DNA of 64,000 nt from Acanthosoma haemorrhoidale (lineage: Eukaryota > Arthropoda > Insecta > Hemiptera > Acanthosomatidae), in assembly GCA_930367205.1 (NCBI GenBank), contig OV884011.1, positions 37,585,754-37,649,753 on the forward strand. Direction: 5' to 3'. The position numbers were made by a program, and so were the translations under genes. The notes beneath the pieces are model-generated. The model saw only the letters and a program-made list of their open reading frames with translations. It was not told the DNA's origin and ran no database searches. This document shows, one piece after another, positions 47,301 through 58,218 of this stretch (position 1 is the stretch's first letter; each line of letters begins with the position of its first letter).

Positions 47301-50300
47301 CTCTCAATTCCTTGATGAGACCATTCCACTGTTTGGTATCTTTGTTGAATGAACCATAAGCCCCATCAGGTGCTAAATAAAATTTGTATTTGAAGTTGAG
47401 ATCCTTAGCAATTTCATCTATGAGGTCCATTGAATATCCTTCATAGCGGGCGTTACCTTCTAGGGATGGATCGACCTCGCTCAGATATGGTCTTCCCTTC
47501 AATACACCATGGTGCACAAAACAAAAATTTATAACGTACAGAAATAAATTTACTCACAATATAAACTCACTGTACAAATATACTCACAAGTCTGGAAACG
47601 ACCATAAATGTCTTATTGCTTATACTTTTATACATCTCCTGTTTCATTTGACTCTCAGTTCTAGTATAAGAGATCCCTTTTTCAGGGTCCCATTGCCCAA
47701 TTTTCCTGAAACCATTTTTAGTCAGCTCTGTTATGTCCAGTGTAAAAAATGATCTTCGCCCCTCTTCATCGAATTTAATAGTTCCTGTCATACCCTCAAC
47801 AATGATCTGGAAAATGTATCATAATCATTGGTTATGTAATATTACATAATCAAAATATTATTAAAATAATTTTAAGAAAAATACTAAAATCTGAATTATT
47901 AACCAAAGAAAAAAGATGTACACAGGGTTCCTGCACCCAGGACCTCTCTAATTGATACAAAAGCTATTAATTTATAATAATTAACTCATACATCATGGCT
48001 AACAGGTTTAATAGTTTAGGAATAACACCTAACATTATTTGACATTAATTCCAATGGTTATAAATAAGATAACAAAATTAAAATAATAATTACTTTTATT
48101 TTTACATAATTGACATAATTTTTATCGTTTCATCACCGGAAACCATTATTTTTTTCATAAGTGTCTTAGTTTGATTTTTAGTCCCATGTTTAACTAAGAG
48201 CCATGACATTTTTAATTGAAATAAAGGTTTAAAGGTAAATACAAATAATAAATAGTTGTCGTCTTGCATAGTAATATATAGTATTTTCTGTGTTCTTAAG
48301 TGAATTATAGTTACAAAAAGGTGATAAAACTGTCAATATTATCTTATAGGCAGTTCATTTGTAACTTCCATTCAACCTAGAAGTATAAAATTTCACATCC
48401 TGGTTACTCTTTTCCATGCCCCAGCGATGAAAAAAAACACTTTTCCAATATGAAAACTAGCCTCAGTTAGTAGAGTCCCTGACTAGATATTGGATAGGTC
48501 ACGGGTCTAAATTCCGATTCTCCCAAAATATGTTTTCTTTGGCTAGTAATTATTAATATTAATATAATTTTTTTTTGTCTCAACTATCTACCAACTCTTC
48601 AACAGATAATTCAAATCTAAGAAGCTATTGCTTATTTTCCATTCAAAGCCACTATTTTAATTCATAATTGGTTTGAATATATTACTTAAATAACTATGAA
48701 TAGATAAAAATATGTATCAGTATTAAAAATAGATTAGTTTCATACACACATATATCAAAAAAAAAAAGTCGAAAAGCTTATATGACTCACTTTTTTCATT
48801 TCATTATTAATGATAGAACCATGATACCATTTCTCAGAATTAGAACACTGCAATGGCATGACTTCCATCTCTTCCGGGAGCTCTTTTTGCACTCGCTGGA
48901 GAGCTTCTGAGTAGACCTTGATTGCATCATATGTCAATGCGGCTTCTGTCTGAAATCGTACAGGGTTAATAAATCACATCCAACTACTAAAACACAATTA
49001 TAAAAATATTTGATTTAAGTGTTTTTAAAATAGGTTAGTTATGTTTTTCAAATTTTTGATGGAGGTGATTTTCTGCTCTTGGAGTTCTCGAGCTGGAACT
49101 TTTAAAGGAACCTGAGATATTTATTTCTCAGAGAATCATGAAAGTTTAAAAAAAAAAAACCTTTGAATATAACCAAGAAATAGAACTCTGCTTTAGAGAT
49201 TAGAAATAGAACAGGTGAGTTAGGAGTTACTTTTAGTGTGTCTGCAGTTAGTTGAAGATTATCCTTTAGTAAGGTTTTGTGAAAGAAGACCCAATCTTGC
49301 ACGGTGCTCTGTACATAGTGGCTCTGCGGGTTTATGAGTCTCAGTGTGGTGATATTGGTCGTCTCCAATTGCAGATCAGAATAGTCCAAGGTGTGGGCAT
49401 CCTGAAAAAAGAATTTTAAATTATCAATACATCTTAAAATCTTCGACATGACTTCAACTCTAGCCATAACAATAGTAAAAATTTTGGATTATGCTGATTA
49501 GCTTTTAATTAAGGAATACTAATGTGAAGCATTAAAAACAAATAATAAACATAAAAAATTAGACATTTTTGTATGATACAAAATATTGAGCAAATTATTT
49601 GGCCACAGAGATTTTTATTTGTCAATATTTTAGCTGTTTACAATTTTTTTTTTTTTTTAGAAGTAATCAGACCGGGGAGATTTTACAAACAAAATTAATT
49701 GTACTTAACGATATGGTTATGGATTAATTTAAACGACAATCATTTTCTAGAATATGTAACATTTTTGAGACACAAAAATATTATCACAATAAAGTAATAT
49801 ATTAAATTAGAGACCAAAATTAGGTAAATCACTACCTATTGCCTAATAAATAATTAGTCTCAAAATCAAAACTTTACCAAAAAAATTCAAAGGGAATATG
49901 AAAAATTATAGCTTACCAAAGATGTCAAAACGTAGCTATGGTAATCTCCAAGCATTTTGACTTCTTTTGCTTGTTTCAAGATATCAATGATTCTTTCAGT
50001 AGAACAATCCAGTACGATATGAGATTCTGAGGTCCTCTGGATCTCCTTCAGTATAGGTCTATAACAAAAACAACAAAATAAATGTTTATGCATCCTGTTT
50101 TGAGTAGAATATCAAATTGAAGAACTTGAAGGCCTGATAAACAATGTTTGTGTTTTGTTGTAACTATAATTTGGAAAAATATACTAAAACTGTCAATAAA
50201 ATCATTTTCAGAGGCATAACAAAACCTTAAGTGTGTGATCCATCACAATTGACTTGAATTTGTTGAGGGATCTTCACACCTGCAGTGGTTTACCATATGA

Positions 50301-52274
50301 AATAATCTGTTTCATTGGTACTAGAATATATAAGGGTAATAACCTTGTGTCTGTTTGAATTAATATTTAATTTACGAGCACCTGAGGTCTCTTGTATTAG
50401 GGTCCAGTTGCCAAACAGTAAATGGAACATGACCTTCTGAGGTAAAGGATCTTTTATGTGATTTGAGCAGCTCCTGGAGGCGTATTAGGCCATCATTGTT
50501 TTCGTAAATTATGGTATATTTATTCCAATCCATATCATTGACAACAGCTACCAGTGCCTGGAAAACATTGCATTTTAATTTATTAATAAATATATGATCC
50601 TAATTAATTTATCACTCCCATCTTTATTCATCTATCAAAAATTATAAAATCTATACATATTTTAACAATATGTGAAAATGTTTGTCTACACACAAAATTG
50701 TTTGCTTTAAGTACTTTCAAAAATGAATTTTTATTTTCAAAATCTAAAACAAAGGTGATTAAGGTAGACAGACATCTAGGATAGACATAGTAATGGATAA
50801 ACATTATCTTTTCAACTGTCTATAAAATTCAGCTCACAAGCGGCACACCGTTACTATATACTATAACACTTCACATAAATTTATGAGCTATCTCAGTTAG
50901 AAAACAATATCAAAGGAACCCTACCTTTGCCAAGAGATCCGGATCTGGGTAAAGGTTGATCGCTGATCTAGAAGGCATTGAAGATATATCCCAGAAAGTC
51001 TTGATCATCGGGATCTCCATTGAGTCGCAGAGAGACTCTGTGATTCCAACTGCCTCAAGGGATTGCGGGCCAAAGATTCCACCGATTCCCTCGTTTGTCA
51101 GATCGCAAACTGCTCAAACACATCATTTTATTAGTACAAATTTATTTTTTTTAATTTTATTATATGGTGTTATTATCAAATGGAAGCAAGAAAAAAATAG
51201 GACTAGTATAAAAAAACCCATAATATAAATTATAATTGTATTATAACACAATACAATAAGGAAATTGTAATAAGGATATAAAGAAAATATATAACCTGCT
51301 AAAATATATGAGAGGAAAGATTTAAGATTCAGTGGCAGGTAGGTAAATATTTTTCAGAAAGGAAATTGAAGGGTTTGCTGCAAAAAGGAGGTAGCTCCAT
51401 CCCATGGCTGTTGGGAGTTAGAAACACTTTCTTGTGTCAAAAAAAACCTCTTTTATTTGGCACAAAAAGGATGCAGCTCCAATCGTAATATGTAAACACC
51501 ATAATTGAAAGTAAGCAACAACAATATTTTTACATAACTTAAAATTTGAATTTTTTAAACGTTTTGTTTGGTTTCCCAACAAATGGAAAAATTGGAGCTA
51601 CCTCCTTTTTGCAGCAAACCCTTCAATTGTGAAAGTAAATATTTTGCAGTTGTCAAAATTTAAATGTGAAAAAAGGGGTGTAATTGAAAATAAATCTGAC
51701 TGAAACTTGATATTTAAAAGGTTTACCTCGTCTGCTGATATTGTAGCTGTCGAACGATGAAACATGTTCAATGCGTTCCTCCAGAAACACCTTCTCTTCC
51801 CCATAGTTGTTATCTTGGATAATATGATTAACATTTTCCACTGCTAGTTTAAAAACTAGTTCCTGTTCTGCATCTCCAGTGTGAAAGAATCCAGCTTTAA
51901 AATAAATATATTCTTCAGAATAGTAAATAATTAATAACATTCATTATGAATACTGCATGTTTCAGAAAAAATATGAGATCAAACGATAAACTTGGACAAG
52001 GTAATAAATTTAAAAAATTTTCAAAAGATAATAAAGTAAAAATTTCACAGTTTAAAATAAAATATTGGTTAAAGAAAATATGAAATGAAATAATTAAAAA
52101 TTAATCGGGTTATAATCTTGTTTTGATTCCACAATTAATCATTAGTGATTAATAAAAAAATATATTTATATTTATTGTTTTTGAAAATAAAGTCTGATAT
52201 ATACCTATTGGTATCTTTGCAGTTGAAGAACATTTCAAAATGATGAGGAATATTAAACAATTAAAATAATCCAT
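32355..52274 (-). CDS. Kainate-type ionotropic glutamate receptor subunit (17 coding exon positions, 932 aa)
   Basis: Ligand-gated cation channel subunit of the plasma membrane. Exons: 52205-52274, 51727-51894, 50925-51109, 50382-50557, 49917-50058, 49231-49401, 48791-48949, 47588-47806, 47296-47496, 44677-44761, 43462-43600, 39164-39301 or 38731-38868, 36187-36385, 35854-36088, 33213-33319, 32977-33129, 32355-32606. All borders are GT-AG and phases match. Residues 1-19 are a signal peptide. The amino-terminal domain runs to about 425. S1 has [12 protein letters not shown] and [14 protein letters not shown], keeping the ligand-carboxylate Arg. M1 is at 546-570 ([15 protein letters not shown]), the pore loop at 572-617 and M3 includes [13 protein letters not shown]2 has GGSSANFF and [10 protein letters not shown], keeping the acidic ligand contact. 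M4 is at about 815-840. The C-tail has EEEEED. The Pro of vertebrate APLT is Asp here. Introns hold transposon remnants. The exact paralogue group is uncertain. Confidence 0.93.
34460..34895 (+). pseudogene. LINE RT C-terminal fragment in a receptor intron
   Basis: Plus-strand translation gives [18 protein letters not shown], a frame break or stop, then [21 protein letters not shown] and later [14 protein letters not shown] text, matching the region downstream of the RT domain in CR1/Jockey-like LINEs. The family differs from the LINEs at 18-27 kb. Decayed, in the intron between the S2 exons at 33319 and 35854. Confidence 0.55.
37783..38340 (+). pseudogene. Decayed mariner fragment in a receptor intron
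   Basis: It starts with TTAGGTTGATAAAAAAGTCC, a mariner-type TIR. A plus-strand N-terminal transposase remnant runs from 38127 ([12 protein letters not shown]), then SLRDTSR-like and [16 protein letters not shown] near 38260-38310, the linker around the conserved GRPS motif. The catalytic domain is missing. It lies between pore exon B and the M3 exon. Confidence 0.5.
38731..38868 (-). CDS. Glutamate receptor pore-loop exon, version B (Gln at Q/R site)
   Basis: 138 bases, the same length and phases as version A and about 55 percent identical to it in protein. It encodes [18 protein letters not shown], then [17 protein letters not shown]. The Q/R position is Gln. It has its own acceptor (GTTACAG|GATATC) and donor (CCCCA|GTAAGA). 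The open frame, intact splice sites and conserved pore residues argue that it is a used alternative exon, not a relic. Confidence 0.85.
39164..39301 (-). CDS. Glutamate receptor pore-loop exon, version A (Ala at Q/R site)
   Basis: 138 bases, phase 2 in and out, encoding the M1-M2 linker and re-entrant pore loop ([18 protein letters not shown], then [17 protein letters not shown]). The residue at the Q/R selectivity position, first after the Met, is Ala, and the GCD following it is arthropod-like. It ends AA|GTAAG and joins the M3 exon at 36385 to give K-ALSTRVV. It lies 295 bases upstream, in transcript order, of version B. Confidence 0.88.
40500..40660. repeat. Partial copy of dispersed repeat R1 in a receptor intron
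   Basis: Contains AATCATTAAAGGTGTCAATAAATTTATTTTC near 40590 (interrupted match), AAACAATACTTGATAGTGTG and a terminal ATCACAC, matching the R1 landmarks at 50.2 kb and 8.65 kb. Confidence 0.3.
41682..41750. repeat. Dispersed repeat R2, copy 2
   Basis: GAGATGTTGGATTTTCATCAAATTTATTAATG without the divergent flanks, then ACAATGTTTCAAC. It matches 42961-43050 and, less closely, 6712-6795. Confidence 0.5.
42961..43050. repeat. Dispersed repeat R2, copy 3
   Basis: GAGATGTTAGGTTTTCATC, AAGTTTATTCATGGACAAC, ATTTCAATATG, then CTGCATCAGGTCCCTG. The last block aligns with CACCATCAGGTCATG in copy 1, so the family extends to about 90 bases. Confidence 0.5.
45510..45615. repeat. Short inverted repeat in a receptor intron
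   Basis: TATGAGGCCTTTAGAAT near 45514 and its reverse complement ATTCTAAAGGCCTCATA near 45596, separated by about 65 bases. A hairpin-like or MITE-end structure of unknown origin. Confidence 0.55.
46030..47045 (+). pseudogene. Tigger/pogo (Jerky-like) transposon remnant in a receptor intron
   Basis: The N-terminal CENP-B-type helix-turn-helix is recognisable at 46035-46180: [35 protein letters not shown]. The start of the second DNA-binding domain follows at 46220-46340 ([19 protein letters not shown]). It then jumps to a C-terminal motif ([21 protein letters not shown]), so the DDE core is deleted. The right end near 46990-47035 carries the Tigger-type terminus CTGATAATCCGGCA...GTCAGATTATCA. 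Non-coding now, between exons 9 and 10 of the receptor. Confidence 0.6.
48440..48560 (+). repeat. tRNA-derived SINE-like repeat, copy 2
   Basis: CTCAGTTAGTAGAGTCCCTGAC matches the D-arm region of copy 1, followed by GGGTCTAAATTCCGA (B-box) and a tail ending TTTCTTTGGCTAGTAATTATT. Inserted in the receptor intron between exons 7 and 8. Confidence 0.5.
50160..50290. repeat. Partial copy of dispersed repeat R1
   Basis: Contains AAACTGTCAATAAAATCATTTTC, GCATAACAAAACCTTAAGTG, and GTGTGATCCATCACAATTGACTTGAATT in broken form, matching R1 at 8650-8740. In the intron between receptor exons 4 and 5. Confidence 0.4.
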
Positions 52275-53923
52275 AATGGAATGAATCACATAACTTGGGT
52301 AGTCAGGATTCTAGGCTCCCCATAGACCAGCATTCTCAAGTATTAATGGCATAAATAGACATGGGCAACCTGCCAGTCTCTTCTTTATGTTATTTACTGT
52401 TTACTTATCTTTAAAACATGTAGACATACAAATTTTAAATTTCCAGATTTCTTATCTAGTAATATTATACAAATATTATTTTAATTAATTTCCCTACAAT
52501 AGCTACCATAGTAAAGTTCTGTAAGAAAAAAAATACTTCAAAATAGCTACATCATGTTCATTCAGATCTCACTTCAATGTTATAAATTTATAAGTTACAT
52601 TCATAAGCTTCTGAAAAAGAAAACATGGATACATATAGGGTAGGATCCGAATGAATTTGTATATTTTTAAATGAGAAAGAACAAAATATTTTTTTTTTTG
52701 TATTTACGCTCTATTTTTACAATCTTACAAAAGTATAATTTGATATTCGTTTTTTGTTGGTCACTCTAACACCTCCACATTGTCATTCAGCTCAACAAAA
52801 AGTATCATAATTAAAAAAGAAATGTGTGCCTGTTGCATAGATTGTTTTGGGCTCTTAAAGGAAGAATGAGTTTGAGGTGGATTTCTCCACCCTGATGGGT
52901 TGCTTCCTGTTGGGTCCCATTTTACCTAGGGATACCTAACATGGAGAGTGGTTACTCATCTAAGAAGTACCTGCTGAGATTAGTGAGAATATATATAGTC
53001 TATTTTTCTATGTGTGTTCTTTTTTATCTTATTATAAAGATAGGGATTAGAAATTAAATTATAGGTTTTTCATTTATAGAGAGGTCTTAATTCCACTAAA
53101 ATATAATGATTTACTTGAGAATATAAGTATTAAAGTTTCATCTATAGTTTTTAATAGACTTGAATGACTTTTGTAGCTTAAACTTGCTGTTGAGATCAGC
53201 ATGAAGGGCAAGGTTGTTGATATAGAAGGGAAATTAGCTATCTTGCAGAGGATTATGCATTGCAGGGACTGGATGGGAAGAATATCAATATCGGAGGGCT
53301 TGGCTACCTACTCAATTACGTAGGACGAGGTAGAATGGAGGTATCCTTGTGTGGATTAGTCTCTTGTTTTCTATTGCTATTTAGATCGAAAGCCCTGACA
53401 CAGGCAATTAATGCCTTCACTCTAATAATAATTATGTCTTCTGCACATAATGCCCTAACACAGGAAAACTCACTCTCTGGTAAATTAAATTTAGGGAACA
53501 CATGGAGTCCCCTCTGTTACTAGGCCCCCACAGTCTTTGCGAGATTTTGACTATAGAAAATTTATATTGGACGAATTCTCTGTGTCTCATATAGGCTAGT
53601 CTTAGTTGGAAGTAGTGGAGTTAAAAAATGGAGTCCCGATACTGCCAGAATATTTTTTCTTTGGCTAATAGTGGAATATATACCTCAACGAATATTTACA
53701 ATAAACAATATTTAGATTTCTGGATATGTAAAATTCTAGCTCTTTGTAACTCTACCTGCTTAATACCTCTTTGGATTTATGAAAGTTAGTTTGGTAGGTT
53801 ACAATATCACCAAGAAGTATTACCTTTTCTAATCAGTATTCACTTTAATCGTGATATTTCATAAACTACATCTACATGTGTAACGAGTTATAATTAATAA
53901 CTTATCGTTAATTCAGTTTAAAA
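52275..53923. promoter_or_regulatory. Divergent intergenic region between the glutamate receptor and eIF2B beta
   Basis: 1.65 kb separating two head-to-head start codons, so both promoters must lie here unless upstream exons exist. I do not see a convincing TATA box. It holds a SINE-like tail near 53580-53695 and a repeat shared with 30.4-30.7 kb (53190-53310, with GGAGGGCTTGG). A 264-base frame at 53260 is mostly this repeat. Confidence 0.4.
53580..53695 (+). repeat. tRNA-derived SINE-like repeat, copy 3 (tail conserved)
   Basis: Tail GATACTGCCAGAATATTTTTTCTTTGGCTAATAG aligns in pieces with the tail of copy 2; the head (TAGTCTTAGTTGGAAGTAG) is a weak match to the tRNA-like region. Confidence 0.35.
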
Positions 53924-54970
53924 ATGATTGAAAACAAACAGTTTGGACTGGATGATTCCGTCAGGAACTTCATACTGGATGTTAAATATGAAAGGATTCA
54001 AAATGACATTGTCATCGAAGCGGTCAAATTATTCAAAGATATTATCACCAACGTGAATTGGACCACGGCCCATGAACTTCTTCAGATCATCAAAATCCAA
54101 GGTAAAAAAATTACTAAAAACATGCCTCTTCATTCTTCTGTAGGGAATATCGTCCGCCGTATTTTGAAAATTATCCGTGAAGAATATCTGTCCCTCCTTA
54201 AAAACAAACAGGATGAATCTCAAGAGGAATCTCTACATAAATTAGTTACTAGCGAAGGACACAGTGATGACTTCAACAAATATATCCCTCAGTTAGAACT
54301 TTCTATAATAGATCATTTAAATGAATTTGAAACAGAACTGGAAGGCATCGCTGAGAACATTGCTCAACAAGCGAGGGAGCATATACATTCTAACGAAATA
54401 ATTATGACAATAGGAAATTCTGAAACTGTCGAGGCTTTTTTGAAAAAAGCTGCCAAGGACAGAAAGTTTGAGGTGATAGTTGCGGCTTGCTCTCCTTCGA
54501 ACCAAGGACACAATCTAGCTGTAAATTTAGCAAAAAATAAAATTCAAACTACAGTTATTCCAGATTCTGCTATTTTTGGTATAATGTCAAGGGTGAATAA
54601 AGTTATAATTGGTACTCAATCTGTGATGGCGAACGGAGGTTTAAGATCTGTCTGTGGAACTCACCCTCTTGCTTTAGCTGCTAAACACTACTCCGTCCCT
54701 GTGATTGTTTTAGCTCCTCTTTTTCAACTCAGTCCTCAGTATTTGTGCTCTTACGATCAAGATTCTTTCAATACTTTCATATCACCCGAAGGAGTTCTCA
54801 ACTATGCAGATGGAGACATTTTGTCTAAGGTACACTGTTATAATCCTGTCTATGATTATGTTCCTCCTGAATTTGTTACATTGTTTATATCTAACACCGG
54901 AGGTCATGCGCCTTCTTATGTCTACAGATTGCTCAGTGAGTTGTATCATCCTGATGATTATGAATTATAA
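53924..54970 (+). CDS. EIF2B2: Translation initiation factor eIF2B subunit beta
   Basis: Regulatory subunit of the decameric guanine-nucleotide exchange factor for eIF2, which recycles eIF2-GDP and is inhibited by phosphorylated eIF2 in the integrated stress response. It has 348 residues in one exon, close to the usual size of about 350. The N-terminal helical half (residues about 10-120) contains HSSVGNIVRRILKIIREEY. The C-terminal Rossmann-like half includes IMTIGNSETVEAFLKKA, VIVAACSPSNQGHNLA, VIPDSAIFGIMSRVNKVIIG and VMANGGLRSVCGTH. The ending YVPPEFVTLFISNTGGHAPS and YRLLSELYHPDDYEL is the beta-subunit signature that separates it from alpha and delta. The ATG follows TTTAAAA. No intron, frameshift or decay. 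Confidence 0.95.
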   Translation: MIENKQFGLDDSVRNFILDVKYERIQNDIVIEAVKLFKDIITNVNWTTAHELLQIIKIQGKKITKNMPLHSSVGNIVRRILKIIREEYLSLLKNKQDESQEESLHKLVTSEGHSDDFNKYIPQLELSIIDHLNEFETELEGIAENIAQQAREHIHSNEIIMTIGNSETVEAFLKKAAKDRKFEVIVAACSPSNQGHNLAVNLAKNKIQTTVIPDSAIFGIMSRVNKVIIGTQSVMANGGLRSVCGTHPLALAAKHYSVPVIVLAPLFQLSPQYLCSYDQDSFNTFISPEGVLNYADGDILSKVHCYNPVYDYVPPEFVTLFISNTGGHAPSYVYRLLSELYHPDDYEL

Positions 54971-54988
54971 TAATTGAAATTGTTTTTC

Positions 54989-54994
54989 AATAAA
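54989..54994 (+). terminator. eIF2B beta polyadenylation signal
   Basis: AATAAA 19 bases after the stop codon, followed by T-rich sequence, giving a very short 3' UTR. Confidence 0.65.
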
Positions 54995-55009
54995 TCTCAT
55001 TATTTTTTT

Positions 55010-56838
55010 AATTTGTAAATTTTGTTTATACCCATTAAGTAACATATATGTTTTACTATTCTAATATGTATATTAAAAATTAGATATTTGAACTTCACTT
55101 TACATTTAACAATGCTTTGGTTGGTAAGTTCAAATGAAGTTGTAAGTTGATGACAAAGTTATTATCGAGACAAAACGGGGCTGGTAATTTTATTTTATGG
55201 TGGTCCTATAGAATTAAACTCACACAGAAAAGGCTGGCAACTTTTATGTATACTTATTTTGTTTCACTTGTCGGCTTCAGCCCAAATATGTTTTATCACC
55301 CTAAGATTTTGATACTCTGGTGGTTCATGAAGATGAAAAGGACCATTCTACAGCCACTATTGTTCTTTTTGGACTCTGTTTCTGGCATAAGAAATTATTT
55401 GATTTTACAAATTGGTGCAAATATCATAGCTTCAACATTTTTTTTTTTTTTTTTTAAGGTTAAAAATTCTTGTTTATCAATTATGAACTGTATTGTATTT
55501 GAGACACTTACGGGACTTCAAGGTGTTTTCTTAAATACTTATTAACTGATAGTGATAAACTACTCTTGTATTATTGATAAAAAATACTTCATTTTAATTG
55601 TTTAACCATCTCAGTCATTGAAAATTCCCTTTTCATCAAATACTATAAATTGTTGCAATCAGTTAAAATATTTATCTAATGAAAACCTATTGGAACCTGC
55701 TCAAACGGCATTAAATCCTTGTTTGATAATCGTCAAGAAAAAATAAGAATCGTATATTCTAAGCTGACATGAGAAATTTGGTTAGTAAGTTAACTAAAAA
55801 TTGCGATTTATAGACACATAGATGAAAGACAGTTTGAGCCTCTCCTTTCGGTTTCAGTAATAATTTGAATTTATGTATGGCAAGGTCGATTATCTATTGG
55901 TATAATAAAATATTGTCTTTGAGAGAACCTAATTCAACCCTCAGACTATTTATATTCAAAACACAATGTCATTATTTAAATTTCACATCACTACTAAAAG
56001 CCGTTCAAGGATTGCTGATAAGATAACGCTTTGTTTTTCATCATTTTATTATGGTAACATTTTACACTTCTCCATATTTTAACACCAATAGGGACATTCA
56101 TTTACCCCTAGCCTGCTCTTGGCAGTCCTGTCTTTTCTCCTATAGAACTTCAATGTTAGACACAAATACTTCTGGAACTCCCATGGACACATTCCTTCAG
56201 TAAGTATTTTTAAATCCAAGATGTTTAATTATTTGATTGAGTGAAGCAATTAGCAGTTTCAACTAACTAACCTTGAAATCATGACTGCTTCAATTTTTTT
56301 ATTATTTTATATATCAGTTTGTAGAGTAAATTTAGATTTCTTTTTTAATATTTTTGTTTACTTATCTATTCTCTTATATACTCCCCGGGGGGCTATCCTA
56401 CCAGGAGCCAGTCACTTTTTTTTATAGCGGTGAAATAAATCCCCACCTAAAGCATCTTAACCCAGAATGTTATAAATATTATTCAACATATGAGAACCCC
56501 CCTTCATATTTGGTAACAATGAACTGTATACTATTGGTTAAAATTACTTATTAATAGATGAGCATTTATACTTTAGTAATCAGTTTGGCTTCTAAATTTA
56601 AAAATATTCATTTATACATTACCTAATTTTAAAAATATTTGGTCGATTAGGCTCGAGTTTATAAAGAAATTTTCCATCTACAGAATTATTTTTTGATTTA
56701 ATTAGAAGCAAATGGGTCCAAGTGGTTATTTTTTAGAAAATAAATCAAATTCGATAGTAAGGAACATTCATTGAATTAGTAGGGTTAATCTGAATTATTC
56801 TCCACTTGCACCCTTCTTGGGGAGGCAAAAATATTGTA
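55010..56838. other. Non-coding interval
   Basis: AT-rich. A 132-codon frame at 55147-55545 includes a run of Phe from a T tract and matches no family I know. A GC-richer patch at 56090-56205 has exon-like composition but no recognisable product. Confidence 0.4.
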
Positions 56839-57713
56839 TTGAGGTCGCCAAGAAAGTAATTTCGGTTTTTTAGTGTGAATAAAACTTAATTTTTTGTATA
56901 CAAAAATGAACTTTAATCAGCCAAATATCTTCCATTCTGTTCCATGTCCTTTTGCCATATTTTTGGTAACTTCATGATCCCGCCCTCATAGAACTTCTGG
57001 TCAGCAAAAAAACTCAACCAAGTGTGATTTGAGGTCATAGTTATTACTGAAATTTTTACCATTTAAGAAGTTTTGTAAACTTTGAAATGAATGATAATCC
57101 GATGGTGGTTGTATGGAGGATGTGACATCACTTCCCAACCAAGCTCTAATAGTTTCATACGTGTTGCTAAAGATGTGTGAGGCCTTGTATTGTCGTGGGG
57201 GAACCCACATATTAAGCTTCTTAACAAGTCCAAGATGTCTCATATGATTTTCAATTGTGAGTGATACGTTTAACTGTTTCGCAATCTCTTGCACAGTTAT
57301 ATGAAGATTCGATTCAATTATGGCTTTCATTTTGTCATCAACTTCAGAAGGTCAACCAGAACGTTGGTCATCTTTGGGTGACAAATCCCCAGAAAAATTT
57401 TTTTCAACAAATTCTGACACGTGCATTCTGTTAAACAATCAACGCCATAAACTTCATATATCTCTTTGTGAGCCTTGACCACTTTCTTGCCTTTATGAAA
57501 ATAAAAAAGTAAAATGTGTCAAAATGCTTATTTTTGCACTCCAGGTTAAAACTGTCAGTTGTAAACAAAATTACACGGAATTTCTTTCTATAACATAAAG
57601 GTGTCGACTACCAAATCTCAAAAGAAAAAAATTCTAACATTGACAACGGAATAACGAAACAAACATAACTATATCTATTGGTGCAAACTGAAATCACTTT
57701 CTTGCTAACCCAA
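56839..57713 (-). mobile_element. Internally deleted mariner with both TIRs and TA target sites
   Basis: 875 bases flanked by TA (56837-56838 and 57714-57715), with TIRs of about 28 bases (TTGAGGTCGCCAAGAAAGTAATTTC left; TTGGGTTAGCAAGAAAGTGATTTC read from the right). On the minus strand the transposase keeps the N-terminal helix-turn-helix (ITVQEIAKQLNVS, then VKKLNMWVP). It then jumps to the C-terminal third (PPSDYHSFQSLQNFLNGK), removing the first two catalytic Asp residues and the middle of the protein. The third-Asp region (PSDYH) and the C-terminus remain. Non-autonomous. Confidence 0.82.
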
Positions 57714-58218
57714 TAGTAATAGGATTTTTATAAATTTGCTGATCTATATACAGAACAGTAGTATAGAGGCAAGTATTTTCAAGGTATCAAAGATAACTAA
57801 AATTTGCTGTGTTTTTACTTAAAAGTTTAATATAACATTTTTAAATAATAAATTTCTTATGATTCTAAAATCTTGCATACATTAACAAAAAAAATGTAGG
57901 TACATATATTACAAGAGCATTAAAATGGTACAGAACTTTTAATTTTTGTGATATTTAAAAAAAAAAATATTTTTTGTGTTCCATTACTTTTACTGCAGTG
58001 AGAGGCCATGTTTGACATGCTTTATTCTGGCATCTTCTTTAAAGGTAATGGCCCTTTTCATCAAATCTTAATGACTAAGGGGCCGATGTCACTTGAGGTT
58101 TTCTAGGATAACTCTGAATGCTTCACTATTTTTAATTGCTTAGTGTAATTTCACTTGCAAAAAATAAAAGTATCTAAAGTATAAAGTAAATATCTAGTTT
58201 AATTTGTCGATTGGTATT

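Noticed and set aside
53260..53523. 87-codon frame between the receptor and eIF2B beta
   Set aside because: Its first half belongs to a repeat also found at 30.4-30.7 kb; no domain is visible.
55147..55545. 132-codon plus-strand open frame downstream of eIF2B beta
   Set aside because: Contains a Phe run from a T tract, has AT-driven composition and resembles no family.
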